NCBI GenBank assembly: GCA_910589415.1
Contig: OU342631.1
Span: 61,222,598-61,286,597, forward strand
Length of the DNA stretch: 64,000 bases
Direction: 5' to 3'
Source of the DNA: Malachius bipustulatus
Taxonomy: Eukaryota; Arthropoda; Insecta; Coleoptera; Melyridae
The position numbers and the translations under genes were made by a program. Within the stretch, counting starts at the first letter, position 1. Every line of letters starts with the position of its first letter. Positions 10,927 to 23,200 of this stretch are shown here, in pieces. The notes beneath the pieces are model-generated. The model was not told the origin of the DNA. It saw only the letters and a program-made list of their open reading frames with translations, and searched no databases.

Positions 10927-11040
10927 CCTTCTTGCGCATCAATCGCAGAAATAGTGTATTTTTATGCGATTCAATAATAAATATTTTCTTCCTATTTTTT
11001 TTTTTATAATGAATATAATGAAAAAATAATCCGATTTTTT

Positions 11041-11058
11041 GGGGGGGGGGGGGGGGGA
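11041..11058. repeat. Poly-G run
   Basis: A run of about 17 G preceded by T6 lies in the tail region of the tRNA-like sequence. It is unusual in an AT-rich genome and a likely spot for length error in the assembly. Confidence 0.8.
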
Positions 11059-11084
11059 AAGCGGAAAACCACCTACCTACCAAA

Positions 11085-11180
11085 AAAAAAAGAATAGCCC
11101 TCTCGTGGTTTCGAACCCGCATCAACAGTTTACTATTTAGGCAAGGGTTCGCTTGCCTAACTAACTGAGCTAAAGGTGCC
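11085..11180 (-). mobile_element. tRNA-like sequence, probable SINE head or tRNA pseudogene
   Basis: On the minus strand, TTTAGCTCAGTTAG (11,161-11,174) matches a tRNA A box. GGTTCGAAACC (11,107-11,117) matches the B box exactly. The D arm does not close normally and the spacing is stretched, so it is probably not a functional tRNA. A T-rich then poly-C tail on the same strand fits a SINE or retropseudogene. Confidence 0.55.
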
Positions 11181-12153
11181 TTTCAAATATGTAGCGATGA
11201 TCGAGTAGGTATATGTAGTACGTCCAATACTTCATCCTACACATTTTATTTTTTAAACTAGTCATATCTTAGTTATTAAAAGACCAATTTGAATACTTTT
11301 TTCACCCGCATGTAGGTGATTTAATTGTCGTTGCGATTGCTCTTCTAATTTTCAGAACCATTCATAATTGAATGTGAAAAAAAATAAAAAAGAAATTGCG
11401 AACCATTTCATCGATTTAATAAGTGCAAGCTAATTTTGCACAAGCGAAAAACTTTTTTGTTTTTCGTTTAAAGTGCTACATTAATGGAGGAGAATTGAAG
11501 CTAAGACATCAAATTATATGTTAAAGCAAAAAAAAATGGAAAATTTCGGTTCAACTTCTTCAAAAATGGACTCATAAACGGTTATAGAATTGACACATTT
11601 TCACCCTTTTTCCTACCCACGACACTGGCTTATTAATGGAAAATATGCTAATTTTATTGCATTAACTCAAATTTCCAATAATTTTCTTCAAATCCTGTTA
11701 ATTTGATTTCAAAGTTTTTTTCCCATCTTGCTCATACAGGGGTTCAAATATTAGCAAATTTTTCACAAATTAAAATGACCGCCATTTTGAAACGGCTCGA
11801 CCGATTTTGCTCAAGTACAATACCAGACCAGTTTTTATAGACATCTTACTCCCACAAAAATTTCAGCCTCCTAGATTCAAAACTGCGACCTGAAATGAGA
11901 TGACAAAAACCGGATACCTGGAATTTTGAAGGGACACCCTGTAGAAGTGATGGGACTTTTGGAAAGTTTTTCAACGAAAATCCAACGTCATTCCCAAATT
12001 TTACAAGGACCCAAAATTTCGTTCACTAATCTTAAAAGATAAAGCCACAGGAGCGTTTTTAAAATCGAAATTTCGCGATTTTGGAGAAATATATATATAA
12101 ATATATAAATATATATAATAAATTAGTAGTTTATTTCGACTGTCCAGTTATAT
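11181..12153. other. AT-rich stretch of the gag insert, no gene
   Basis: No coding region is seen. A shared motif with the left flank (CTCATAAACGGTTATAG near 11,573) and GGACACCCTGTA near 11,931 suggest old transposon sequence. The end (about 12,090-12,120) is a degenerate (TA)n tract against which the Penelope-like element sits. Confidence 0.5.
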
Positions 12154-12645
12154 TATGATATTAGGAATTATTTGGGTTTGCAGTCAATTAAATCAAAGAA
12201 CACTCTTTTTTCTACGTCAAGCTTTCGAATTAATTTTAATTCTTCTTCAGGACTATCTATAATATGATTAACAATATTAAATTTAGTATATAGGTGTTAC
12301 AAAGATGGAAATTATATACTTACAGAATTTGAGATTAAAATTTAAAGTTTGTAAAAATTGCTAACCATAGGACTATTTTTGTATACATTCAAAGCAACTA
12401 ACACCAACAAAGATAAAATTACATAACTAATGAAGTTCAATTTCAAATTCAGGCCGAAATGATAAAAAAAATTTTAAAGTTTTTTCTAATCTAAATGATT
12501 GACATATAAATAATAATTTTTTTAAAAAAATTGAATAAAGATGATTTGATATCTAAAAATTATTTGTTTTTGACGACTTCATTATTATGTAAGTCCCCTA
12601 TTGTTAGATAAAATTAATATTATTGTAATAACATTGAAGGAAAAA
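12154..12645 (-). repeat. Penelope-like element, left inverted terminal repeat
   Basis: Reverse complement of 14,492-14,983 with only a few differences. It contains the minus-strand copy of the hammerhead-like core at 12,223-12,250. Confidence 0.93.
12223..12250 (-). ncRNA. Hammerhead-like core in left terminal repeat
   Basis: This is the minus-strand copy of the motif described at 14,887-14,914: CTGAAGA, a 6-bp hairpin GAATTA/TAATTC, then GAAA. Because the terminal repeats are inverted, the two cores lie on opposite strands. Confidence 0.45.
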
Positions 12646-14440
12646 TATTAAAGCTACTAATATTATTACAAATTTTATTCAAAATAATTCAACTTCAACC
12701 AGTCAATTTAGAAATTATTTCAAAAGTACTTCTCAATTTTTAAAAAGTAATCCTGATCTGATAGTTCTAAATGCCGATAAAGGTAATGTTACAGTAATTC
12801 TTGGACGTGATGACTATCATAATTTATCACTTGAAATGTTGAATGATCAAGAGACATATAAAAAACTTCCAAGAGACCCTACATGTACTTTGGCACAAAA
12901 AGCAAACAATTTAGTTACATCTTTAAAAAAGAATGGACAAATAAATCAAGAAATTGCTAAAAAATTAATGATCTATAATCCAATTTCACCTAAATATTAT
13001 GGTCTCCCTAAGATACATAAAGTAGTATTAAAATTAAGACCAATAATTTCTTCAATAGACTGTCCTAATAGTAAGTTATCAAAATTTCTTTCTGACATTT
13101 TAACTTCTTCTTATAACAATGAGAATAACTACTATATCAAAAATTCAATAGAGTTTGCTAGGTACATTAATCAGATCACCATTCCTCTAAACTATGTTAT
13201 CATTAGCCTGGACGTTGTATCACTTTTCACTAACATACCATTTGATTTAATAACAAAAAGTATTGAAAAAAGATGGGATAATATAAAAGAAAATTGTAAC
13301 ATTACGAAACAAAATTTTTTGAAAATAATTGAATTTATTTTTGATTCTACGTATTTTTCTTATAATAACACCTATTATAAACAAATTACAGGTACACCAA
13401 TGGGAGCCATAATCTCACCAATTCTTTCTCAATATATAATGGATGATCTTCTAGATTGGTGTATTGATAAACTTCCTTTTCAAATTCCTTTTTGTAAAAA
13501 ATACGTTGATGACATAATTTGTTCAGTTCCAATTAATTTAGTACAAGAAACTTTAAGAATATTTAACAGCTACCATCATAAAATTCAATTCACTGTTGAA
13601 GAAGAAAGTAATTCATCTTTGCCATTTCTAGATACTAGAATTATCAGAAAAGACACCAATTTAATAACTGAATGGTACACAAAACCAACCTATTCAGGAA
13701 GATACATAAATTAATATTCTTACCATCCTTATAAATGTAAAATAAATTTGATAATCAATATAAAAAATAAAATCTTAGAAATCACACATGAATCATTAAA
13801 ACAAACAAATCTTAAAAAATTTTATGAAATATTAAGACTAAATTCTTATCCAAAAAATTTGTTAAATAAACTAATTTATTCTACACCTTCTACAATTAAT
13901 AATCAGAATAACATCAATGATCAACAAACAAATCCTGTTGTTACAAGATATTTTTCTCTTCCTTATATTAAACCTCTTTTTTCAAAACTTGCTCCTCTTT
14001 TAAAAATAACAGATAATGATAGAGCTGCCTTTAAAACTCAGAAGACCGTTAAACAGCTTTTTTCAAAAATTAAGGATAAAACTCCAATAATGCAACAATC
14101 AAATGTTGTATATTGCATTCCTTGTGCTAACTGCAATCTTTGTTACATAGGACAAACTTCAAGGAATTTAAAATCTCGTATAACATCCCATAGAAGTGAT
14201 GCAAAACGTAATACAGGCACTTGTGCTCTAGCTAAACATGTTAACAATAAAGATCACCAAATGAATTATGATGGTACATCAATCTTAGATATAGAAAGTA
14301 ACACCTTTAAAAGAACTTTTATAGAAATGATTAGAATCCAACAAAATTCAAATGCTATGAACTCCATGAAAGATGTAGAAAATCTTAGTAGCATTTACAC
14401 ATTTTTAGTAAAAATTGATAAAGAAAACAACCTACAATAA
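12638..14440 (+). pseudogene. Penelope-like RT with GIY-YIG endonuclease, one in-frame stop
   Basis: The frame is open from 12,638, with no ATG until 12,836. It shows the group-specific block NADKGNVTVI (about 12,770), YGLPKIHK (about 13,000), palm motif A LDVVSLFTNIP (about 13,209), TGTPMGAIISP (about 13,390) and the catalytic YVDD at 13,502-13,513. A TAA at 13,712-13,714 follows the GRYIN block, and the same frame then continues. It ends in the zinc-binding-like CIPCANC and the GIY-YIG motif CYIGQTSRNLKSRI (about 14,140). A single nonsense codon is the only break after the start. The N-terminal third typical of the family is missing. Copying uses target-primed reverse transcription. Confidence 0.92.
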
Positions 14441-14491
14441 TCTAAATTTAATCCAAAGTTTAAATAGTTTTGATTCTTCCGATATTTTTAT

Positions 14492-14980
14492 TTTTTCCTT
14501 CAATGTTATTACAATAATATTAATTTTATCTAACAATAGGGGACTTACATAATAATGAAGTCGTCAAAAACAAATAATTTTTAGATATCAAATCATCTTT
14601 ATTCAATTTTTTTAAAAAAATTATTATTTATATGTCAATCATTTAGATTAGAAAAAAATTTAAAAATTTTTTTATCATTTCGGCCTGAATTTGAAATTGA
14701 ACTTCATTAGTTATGTAATTTTATCTTTGTTGGTGTTAGTTGCTTTGAATGTATACAAAAATAGTCCTATGGTTAGCAATTTTTACAAACTTTAAATTTT
14801 AATCTCAAATTCTGTAAGTATATAATTTCCATCTTTGTAACACCTATATACTAAATTTAATATTGTTAATCATATTATAGATAGTCCTGAAGAAGAATTA
14901 AAATTAATTCGAAAGCTTGACGTAGAAAAAAGAGTGTTCTTTGATTTAATTGACTGCAAACCCAAATAATTCCTAATATC

Positions 14981-14983
<3 letters not shown>
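14492..14983 (+). repeat. Penelope-like element, right inverted terminal repeat
   Basis: Inverted copy of 12,154-12,645. It follows the stop of the GIY-YIG domain by about 50 bases, so it forms the 3' UTR and end. It abuts (TA)n directly. Confidence 0.93.
14887..14914 (+). ncRNA. Hammerhead-like ribozyme core of the Penelope-like element
   Basis: CTGAAGA (14,887-14,893) matches the CUGANGA core strand. GAATTA-AAAT-TAATTC is a perfect 6-bp stem II, and GAAA (14,911-14,914) matches the second core strand. AAGCTT then gives a palindromic stem III of the kind that works only in a dimer. GTC and GAC could start stem I. One extra A sits between the core and stem II. Penelope-like elements are known to carry hammerhead motifs in their terminal repeats, so family and position agree, but activity is uncertain. 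Confidence 0.5.

Positions 14984-15012
<29 letters not shown>
14984..15012. repeat. (TA)n microsatellite between Penelope-like element and element A
   Basis: About 29 bases of alternating A and T. Both neighbouring elements end exactly at it. Confidence 0.95.
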
Positions 15013-15016
<4 letters not shown>

Positions 15017-15039
15017 GTCAGTGCGTTCATTGCTGGACA
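15013..15039 (+). repeat. Element A left terminal inverted repeat
   Basis: It begins TTATGTCAGTGCG and ends TTGCTGGACA, pairing with 26,573-26,599. Mismatches cluster at positions 6-11 of the repeat. Further inward lie three more GCTGGAC copies, one of them in the palindrome GCTGGACGTCCAGC at 15,084-15,097. Confidence 0.7.
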
Positions 15040-15141
15040 AAAATTTATACCTATCCGCTAATTGCTGGACAACCTGCATCATAGCTGGACGTCCAGCAAT
15101 AGACATTCAATATCTATACGTTTATGCGTGCATTGCTGGAC

Positions 15142-15584
15142 GGTGATTATCCCCTCCAAAACCATACATTTTTGCGATGTTGCCGTTACAATTCTGATAG
15201 ATTATTAAGTAGTTTTTAATGTAATTTTATCTTGTTAACAGGAAAGATGGTTAAAGAACTTACTTACATCAGTGAGTTTTAGTCAATTTTCTTCAGAAAT
15301 TGAAATATTATTGATAAAAAAATTTTAAGATATAATAATAGGAATAGGTATAAAAATGATGTTTCACAAAAAAAAAACAATAAGTTGACTTATTTTTTTA
15401 CCCATAATTTCACAGTACCTAGTTAATTATAATTTTATAATATTATACCTATTGTAAATTTTTAAATTCAAAAAAAAGTCAGTAAAATTTAATTTAAATA
15501 AGAAAAAACACTTTTATCATTATTAGGCACTTGTCATCGTTACCTGTTCTTATTATGTGCTCTTCCCAGAATGGGAGAGATAAT
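15142..15584. other. Element A, unique AT-rich stretch before the satellite
   Basis: No gene is recognised. It is AT-rich, with runs such as A9 near 15,370. Confidence 0.5.
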
Positions 15585-18350
15585 ATGAAATAATTTTCTA
15601 TGACAGAGTCCGGCCGATCGCCAAATATTTTTCCAGAATCGGCAATACCTCGCTTGAAAATACCTAATTCCAGGTCTCAAATTACTCGATGACTTCAAAT
15701 CAACTGATTTTTGCAAATTCTGAAAATATTTTTGCGATAGCGCCGAAGATTCCTCCATAAAAAATTATTTCATGATTGCCATCGATTTATAGATGCGCGA
15801 AGCTGCGCAAAGTGGATTTTCGGTTAATTCGAAGTCATCGAGCAACTAGAGCTATGAAATTAGGTATTTAAGACCGCACTGTTGCCAATTCTGTTAATAT
15901 TTTTGCGATCGCGCCGAAGATCCTGTCACAGAAAATTATTTCTAAATTGATGCCGATTGAGATCCACAATGCAGCGCAAAGTGGATTTTCGGTTGATTCG
16001 AAGTCATCGAGCAACTCGCGCCATGAAATTAGGTATTTAGGACTGCACTGTTGCCAATTCCGTTAATATTTTTGCGATCGCGCCGAAGATCCTGTCACGG
16101 AAAATTATTTCAAAATTGATGCTGATTGAGATCCACAATGCAGCGCAAAGTGGATTTTCAATTGATTGAAGTCATCGAGCAACTCGCGCCATGAAATTAG
16201 GTATTAAGGACCGCACCGTTGCCAATTCTGTTAATATTTTTGCGATCGCGCCGAAGATCCTTTCACAGAAAATTATTTCAAAATTGATGCCGATTGAGAT
16301 CCACGATGCAGCGCAAAGTGGATTTTCGGTTGATTCGAAGTCATCGAGCAACTCGCGCCATGAAATTAGGTATTTAGGACCGCCCTGTTGCCAATTCTGT
16401 TAAAATTTTTGCGATCGACCCGAAGATCCAGTCACAGAAAAATTATTTCAAAATTGACGCCGATTGAGATCCACGATGAAGCGCGAAGTGGATTTTCGGT
16501 TGATTCGAAGTCATCGAGCAACTCGCGCCATGAAATTAGGTATTAAGGACCGCACCGTTGCCAATTCTGTTAATATTTTTGCGATCGCGCCGAAGATCCT
16601 TTCACAGAAAATTATTTAAAAATTGATGCCGATTGAGATCCACGATGCAGCGCAAAGTGGATTTTCGGTTGATTCGAAGTCATCGAGCAACTCGCGCCAT
16701 GAAATTATGTATTAAGGACCGCACCGTTGCCAATTCTGTTAATATTTTTGCGATCGACCCGAAGATCCAGTCACAGAAAAATTATTTCAAAATTGATGCC
16801 GATTGAGATCCACGATGCAGCGCAAAGTGGATTTTCAATTTATTTGAAGTCATCGAGCAACTCGCGCTATGAAATTAGGTATTTAAGACCGCACTGTTGC
16901 CAATTCTGTTAATATTTTTGCGATCGACCCGAAGATCCAGTCACAGAAAAATTATTTCAAAATTGATGCCGATTGAGATCCACGATGCAGCGCAAAGTGG
17001 ATTTTTAATTTATTTGAAGTCATCGAGCAACTCGCGCTATGAAATTAGGTATTTAAGACCGCACTGTTGCCAATTCTGTTAATATTTTTGCGATCGCGTC
17101 GAAGATCCTGTCACAGAAAATTATTTCAAAATTGATGCCGATTGAGATCCACGATGCAGCGCAAAGTGGATTTTCGGTTGATTCGAAGTCATCGAGCAAC
17201 TCGCGCCATGAAATTATGTATTAAGGACCGCACCGTTGCCAATTCTGTTAATATTTTTGCGATCGACCCGAAGATCCAGTCACAGAAAAATTATTTCAAA
17301 ATTGATGCCGATTGAGATCCACGATGCAGCGCAAAGTGGATTTTCAATTTATTTGAAGTCATCGAGCAACTCGCGCTATGAAATTAGGTATTTAAGACCG
17401 CACTGTTGCCAATTATGTTAATATTTTTGCGATCGCGCCGAAGATCCTGTCACAGAAAATTATTTCAAAATTGATGCCGATTGAGATCCACGATGCAGCG
17501 CAAAGTGGATTTTCGGTTAATTCGAAGTCATCGAGCAACTCGCGCCATGAAATTAGGTATTTAAGACCGCACTGTTGCCAATTATGTTAATATTTTTGCG
17601 ATCGACCCGAAGATCCAGTCACAGAAAAATTATTTCAAAATTGATGCCGATTGAGATCCACGATGCAGCGCAAAGTGGATTTTCAATTTATTTGAAGTCA
17701 TCGAGCAACTCGCGCTATGAAATTAGGTATTTAAGACCGCACTGTTGCCAATTATGTTAATATTTTTGCGATCGCGCCGAAGATCCTGTCACAGAAAATT
17801 ATTTCAAAATTGATGCCGATTGAGATCCACGATGCAGCGCAAAGTGGATTTTCGGTTGATTCGAAGTCATCGAGCAACTCGCGCCATGAAATTAGTTATT
17901 TAAGACCGCACTGTTGCCAATTATGTTAATATTTTTGCGATCGCGCCGAAGATTCCGCCATAAAAAATGATTTCATTATTGCCACCGATTAGATGCGCGA
18001 ACCTGCGCAAAGTGGATTTTCGGTTAATTTCAAGTCATCGAGTAATTTGAGACGTGGAATTTTGTATTTTAGAGCGCGGTTTTGCCAATTTTCAAAATAT
18101 TTTTGCGATCGCGCCGAAGATTCCGCCATAAAAAATTATTTCGTTATTGCCACCGACTAATTAGATGCTTTTAGAGCGCAGTATTGCCAATTCTGAAAAT
18201 ATTTTTGCGATCGACCCGAAGATCCAGTCACAGAAAATTATTTCAAAATTGATGCCGATTGAGATCCACGATGCAGCGCAAAGTGGATTTTCGGTTAATT
18301 CGAAGTCATCGAGCAACTCGCGCCATGAAATTAGGTATTTAAGACCGCAC

Positions 18351-20238
18351 CCAATAAACAATTTTCATCACTTTAAGTAACAGTCATTTTTTATAAGGGG
18401 TTTATTAGGGTTGCGCGTTTATATTAGAGGTTTATAAAATTACTATTGGTACCCAAGTTATGTAGTGGTTATATAAAATTACTATAAGGCTCCAGACCCA
18501 AAGGTTTTATAAAGTGGTAACGGGAACCTATTCATCACTAGCTTATATAACTTATAGTAATGGTTACTATAGGTTATATAATGCATTTTTATAATAGTTG
18601 CGGTGACCAACTTATAAATCCAATAGTGTCGAGTTCCTGCGTATGTTCAGGTGGTGACACGTATAAAACTAAATCACTTCACAGTAAAATCAGTTACCAT
18701 TATAAAATCCAAGAAGTGCTGTTGGTGTTGAAAATCACTATTATAAAACTTGAATCAGGATAATTTTTCAGGTTAGGTCTTAATCATAAACAACGTTTCA
18801 CTAAACCTATAGCTGTGGAAAAATGGAGACAATAAATAATTGGGAAAAAGTTAAAAATAGAGGTAATAAAACAATAAAGCTTTCTGAACGACACATTTGC
18901 CCTAATGGTATGATGACGACAGAGACATCCATGTTATTTAGGTACCAAAATCTAATCTGTAAAAGTATTAATAATTATTAATTATCAGGCTAATAATTAT
19001 TAATGAAAAATTGTTCTGAAACGAACGCATTATAAACAAAACCAATTCACCAGATCTGGCCACAGGTAAGTGGCGTTGCAGTGGTTGCTTCTACCTTGGG
19101 TGATTATGATGGCTCATAGTAACGAGAGTTACCCTTAGTTATATACCGTCACTTTTAGCAACTGTGAACACCGTAAGTTTTATACCGTCACTTTTAGCAA
19201 CTGTGAACACCGTAAGTTTTATACCGTCACTTTTAGTAACTGTGAACACCGTAAGTTTTATACCGTCACTTTTAGTAACTGTAAACACCGTAAGTTATAT
19301 ACCCCCACTTTTAGTAACTGTGGACACTAACAGATACATAATGGTTCCACAACGGCCTCTGACGTCTTATAGGTACAGCCGCCATATTTTTGATATCTTT
19401 CTGTAGACGCCATGACACAGGGCGGAAGAAAATTTCGAATAAATGAATTAAACAGCAGTGTCATACAGAATAATCGTTCGTATTTCATCAAGGATCGACT
19501 AATGTGTCACTTTACATGTTGTGTTTAAGAAAAATAAATTAGTTTTAGAAACAAGCTAACAAAAAATTACATTTTGAAATTCTAAATTATTTATGATATT
19601 AAGGGCCCTTTAATTATTTAGAGGTACAAATGAAAATCATACAGTCCAAAAAAATTCGCAGTACAATTTTAGTCATTTCGAGTGTCTGATGGCGAATCTC
19701 AATATCAGTTTGTACGTAGATTACGACTAGTAGGTGCGTATACCTTCATACTTCATCTTCGATGCAACAGACGATTTGCCGTTAAGAGGTGTTTGTATTC
19801 TATATGATTGCCTTAGTTTCCCACAAACTTACAAAGAGAAACGTAAAAGATGGTGATAAAGTACAAGAGCAAGCAGGATAACAAATAAACGATGCAGTTG
19901 CCGAAAGGTTGTGGTTACCATTATAAACAAAGTTTATAAAGGTTGTGGAAACATTCTTGTTACTTGATTAAAGACTCATGAGTTCTATAAGGGGTATATA
20001 AGTAGTTATATTAAGGTGGTGGATATGTTTCTATCACCGTTCTTATAAAACTTAAAGTTGTATAAGGTTACCAAACATTAGGTAACGGTAACCCTTATAG
20101 AGTCCGCCATTTAAGCTCTTTAAGGGGTATATAGAGGTAACTGAAACGTTGTCGTCGACCATTTATATTACTGAAAGTTTTATAATTTAGTGATGGTGAT
20201 ATTTCGAGAACCTTTATAAAACAAAAATTGTTTATTGG
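18351..20238. mobile_element. 1.9-kb non-autonomous DNA element inserted in array A
   Basis: The insertion has perfect 15-bp inverted ends (CCAATAAACAATTTT) and is flanked by GCAC on both sides (18,347-18,350 and 20,239-20,242). The satellite reads straight through once it is removed. The interior is full of TTTATAA/TTATAAA motifs on both strands near the ends and a 39-bp tandem repeat in the middle. It has no transposase. The 4-bp duplication could also be read as 3 bp with one more C at each end. The superfamily is not determined. Confidence 0.85.
19145..19340 (+). repeat. 39-bp tandem repeat, five copies
   Basis: ACCGTCACTTTTAG recurs at 19,145, 19,184, 19,223 and 19,262, with a variant at 19,301, an exact 39-base period. 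Because 39 is divisible by three, the repeat gives an open frame with a 13-residue repeat. I do not regard that as a gene. Confidence 0.93.
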
Positions 20239-23200
20239 GCACTGTTGCCAATTATGTTAATATTTTTGCGATCGACCCGAAGATCCAGTCTCAGAAAAAT
20301 TATTTCAAAATTGATGCCGATTGAGATCCACGATGCAGCGCAAAGTGGATTTTCAATTTATTTGAAGTCATCGAGCAACTCGCGCTATGAAATTAGGTAT
20401 TTAAGACCGCACTGTTGCCAATTATGTTAATATTTTTGCGATCGCGCCGAAGATCCTGTCACAGAAAATTATTTCAAAATTGATGCCGATTGAGATCCAC
20501 GATGCAGCGCAAAGTGGATTTTCGGTTGATTCGAAGTCATCGAGCAACTCGTGCCATGAAATTAGGTATTTAGGACTGCACTGTTGCCAATTCCGTTAAT
20601 ATTTTTGCGATCGCGCCGAAGATTCCGCCATAAAAAATGATTTCATTATTGCCACCGATTAGATGCGCGAACCTGCGCAAAGTGGATTTTCGGTTAATTT
20701 CAAGTCATCGAGTAATTTAAGACGTGGAATTTTGTATTTTAGAGCGCGGTTTTGCCAATTTTCAAAATATTTTTGCGATCGCGCCGAAGATTCCGCCATA
20801 AAAAATTATTTCGTTATTGCCACCGACTAATTAGATGCTTTCAGAGCGCAGTATTGCCAATTCTGAAAATATTTTTGCGATCGCGCCGAAGATTCCGCCA
20901 TAAAAAATGATGTCATTATCGTAACCGATTTAAATGCGCGGAGCTGCGCAAAGTGGATTTTCGGTTGATTCGAAGTCATCGAGCACCTCGCACCATGAAA
21001 TTAGGTATTTAGGACCGCACTGTTGCCAATTCTGTTAATATTTTTGCGATCGACCCGAAGATCCAGTCACAGAAAAATTATTTCAAAATTGATGCCGATT
21101 GAGATCCACGATGCAGCGCAAAGTAGATTTTCAATTTATTTGAAGTCATCGAGCAACTCGCGCTATGAAATTAGGTATTTAAGACACAGAAAATTATTTC
21201 AAAATTGATGCCGATTGAGATCCACCATGCAGCGCAAAGTGGATTTTCGGTTGATTCGAAGTCATCGAGCAACTCGCGCCATGAAATTAGGTATTTAGGA
21301 CTGCACTGTTGCCAATTCCGTTAATATTTTTGCGATCGCGCCGAAGATTCCGCCATAAAAAATGATTTCATTATTGCCACCGATTAGATGCGCGAACCTG
21401 CGCAAAGTGGATTTTCGGTTAATTTCAAGTCATCGAGTAATTTGAGATGTGGAATTTTGTATTTTAGAGCGCGGTTTTGCCAATTTTCAAAATATTTTTG
21501 CGATCGCGCCGAAGATTCCGCCATAAAAAATTATTTCGTTATTGCCACCGACTAATTAGATGCTTTTAGAGCGCAGTATTGCCAATTCTGAAAATATTTT
21601 TGCGATCGACCCGAAGATCCAGTCACAGAAAAATTATTTCATAATTGATGCCGATTGAGTTCCACGATGCAGCGCAAAGTGGATTTTCGGTTAATTCGAA
21701 GTCATCGAGCAACTCGCGCTATGAAATTAGGTATTTAAGACCGCACTGTTGCCAATTCTGTTAATATTTTTGCGATCGCGCCGAAGATCCTGTCACAGAA
21801 AATTATTTCTAAATTGATGCCGATTATTGAGATTCACGATGCAGTGCAAAGTGGATTTTCGGTTAATTCGAAGTCATCGAGCAACCAGCGCTATGAAATT
21901 AGGTATTTAAGACCGCACTGTTGCCAATTCTGAAAATATTTTTGCGATCGCGCCGAAGATCCTGTCACAGAAAATTATTTCAAAATTGATGCCGATTGAG
22001 ATCCACGATGCAGCGCAAAGTGGATTTTCGGTTGATTCGAAGTCATCGAGCAACTCGCGCCATGAAATTAGGTATTTAGGACTGCACTGTTGCCAATTCC
22101 GTTAATATTTTTGCGATCGCGCCGAAGATTCCGCCATAAAAAATGATTTCATTATTGCCACCGATTAGATGCGCGAACCTGCGCAAAGTGGATTTTCGGT
22201 TAATTTCAAGTCATCGAGTAATTTGAGATGTGGAATTTTGTATTTTAGAGCGCGGTTTTGCCAATTTTCAAAATATTTTTGCGATCGCGCCGAAGATTCC
22301 GCCATAAAAAATTATTTCGTTATTGCCACCGACTAATTAGATGCTTTTAGAGCGCAGTATTGCCAATTCTGAAAATATTTTTGCGATCGACCCGAAGATC
22401 CAGTCACAGAAAAATTATTTCATAATTGATGCCGATTGAGTTCCACGATGCAGCGCAAAGTGGATTTTCGGTTAATTCGAAGTCATCGAGCAACTCGCGC
22501 TATGAAATTAGGTATTTAAGACCGCACTGTTGCCAATTCTGTTAATATTTTTGCGATCGCGCCGAAGATCCTGTCACAGAAAATTATTTCTAAATTGATG
22601 CCGATTATTGAGATTCACGATGCAGTGCAAAGTGGATTTTCGGTTAATTCGAAGTCATCGAGCAACCAGCGCTATGAAATTAGGTATTTAAGACCGCACT
22701 GTTGCCAATTCTGAAAATATTTTTGCGATCGCGCCGAAGATCCTGTCACAGAAAATTATTTCAAAATTGATGCCGATTGAGATCCACGATGCAGCGCAAA
22801 GTGGATTTTCGGTTAATTCGAAGTCATCGAGCAACTCGCGCCATGAAATTAGGTATTTAAGACCGCACTGTTGCCAATTATGTTAATATTTTTGCGATCG
22901 ACCCGAAGATCCAGTCACAGAAAAATTATTTCAAAATTGATGCCGATTGAGATCCACGATGCAGCGCAAAGTGGATTTTCAATTTATTTGAAGTCATCGA
23001 GCAACTCGCGCTATGAAATTAGGTATTTAAGACCGCACTGTTGCCAATTATGTTAATATTTTTGCGATCGCGCCGAAGATCCTGTCACAGAAAATTATTT
23101 CAAAATTGATGCCGATTGAGATCCACGATGCAGCGCAAAGTGGATTTTCGGTTGATTCGAAGTCATCGAGCAACTCGTGCCATGAAATTAGGTATTTAGG

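Larger units (their letters stand above)
12154..14983 (+). mobile_element. Penelope-like retroelement with inverted terminal repeats
   Basis: A 2.83-kb element encodes a Penelope-type RT joined to a GIY-YIG endonuclease, the defining combination of this group. It is bounded by 492-bp repeats (12,154-12,645 and 14,492-14,983) in inverted orientation, a known alternative to direct repeats in this class. The repeats are almost identical, which indicates recent activity. A (TA)n tract lies on each side. The coding region starts inside the element without an ATG and has one internal stop, so this copy is 5'-truncated and dead. Confidence 0.93.

Noticed and set aside
11085..11180. Functional tRNA gene
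   Set aside because: A and B boxes are good but the D arm and overall cloverleaf do not close, and the tail looks like a SINE.
19164..19406. 80-codon frame with 13-residue repeats
   Set aside because: A consequence of a 39-base tandem repeat divisible by three, inside a non-autonomous element.
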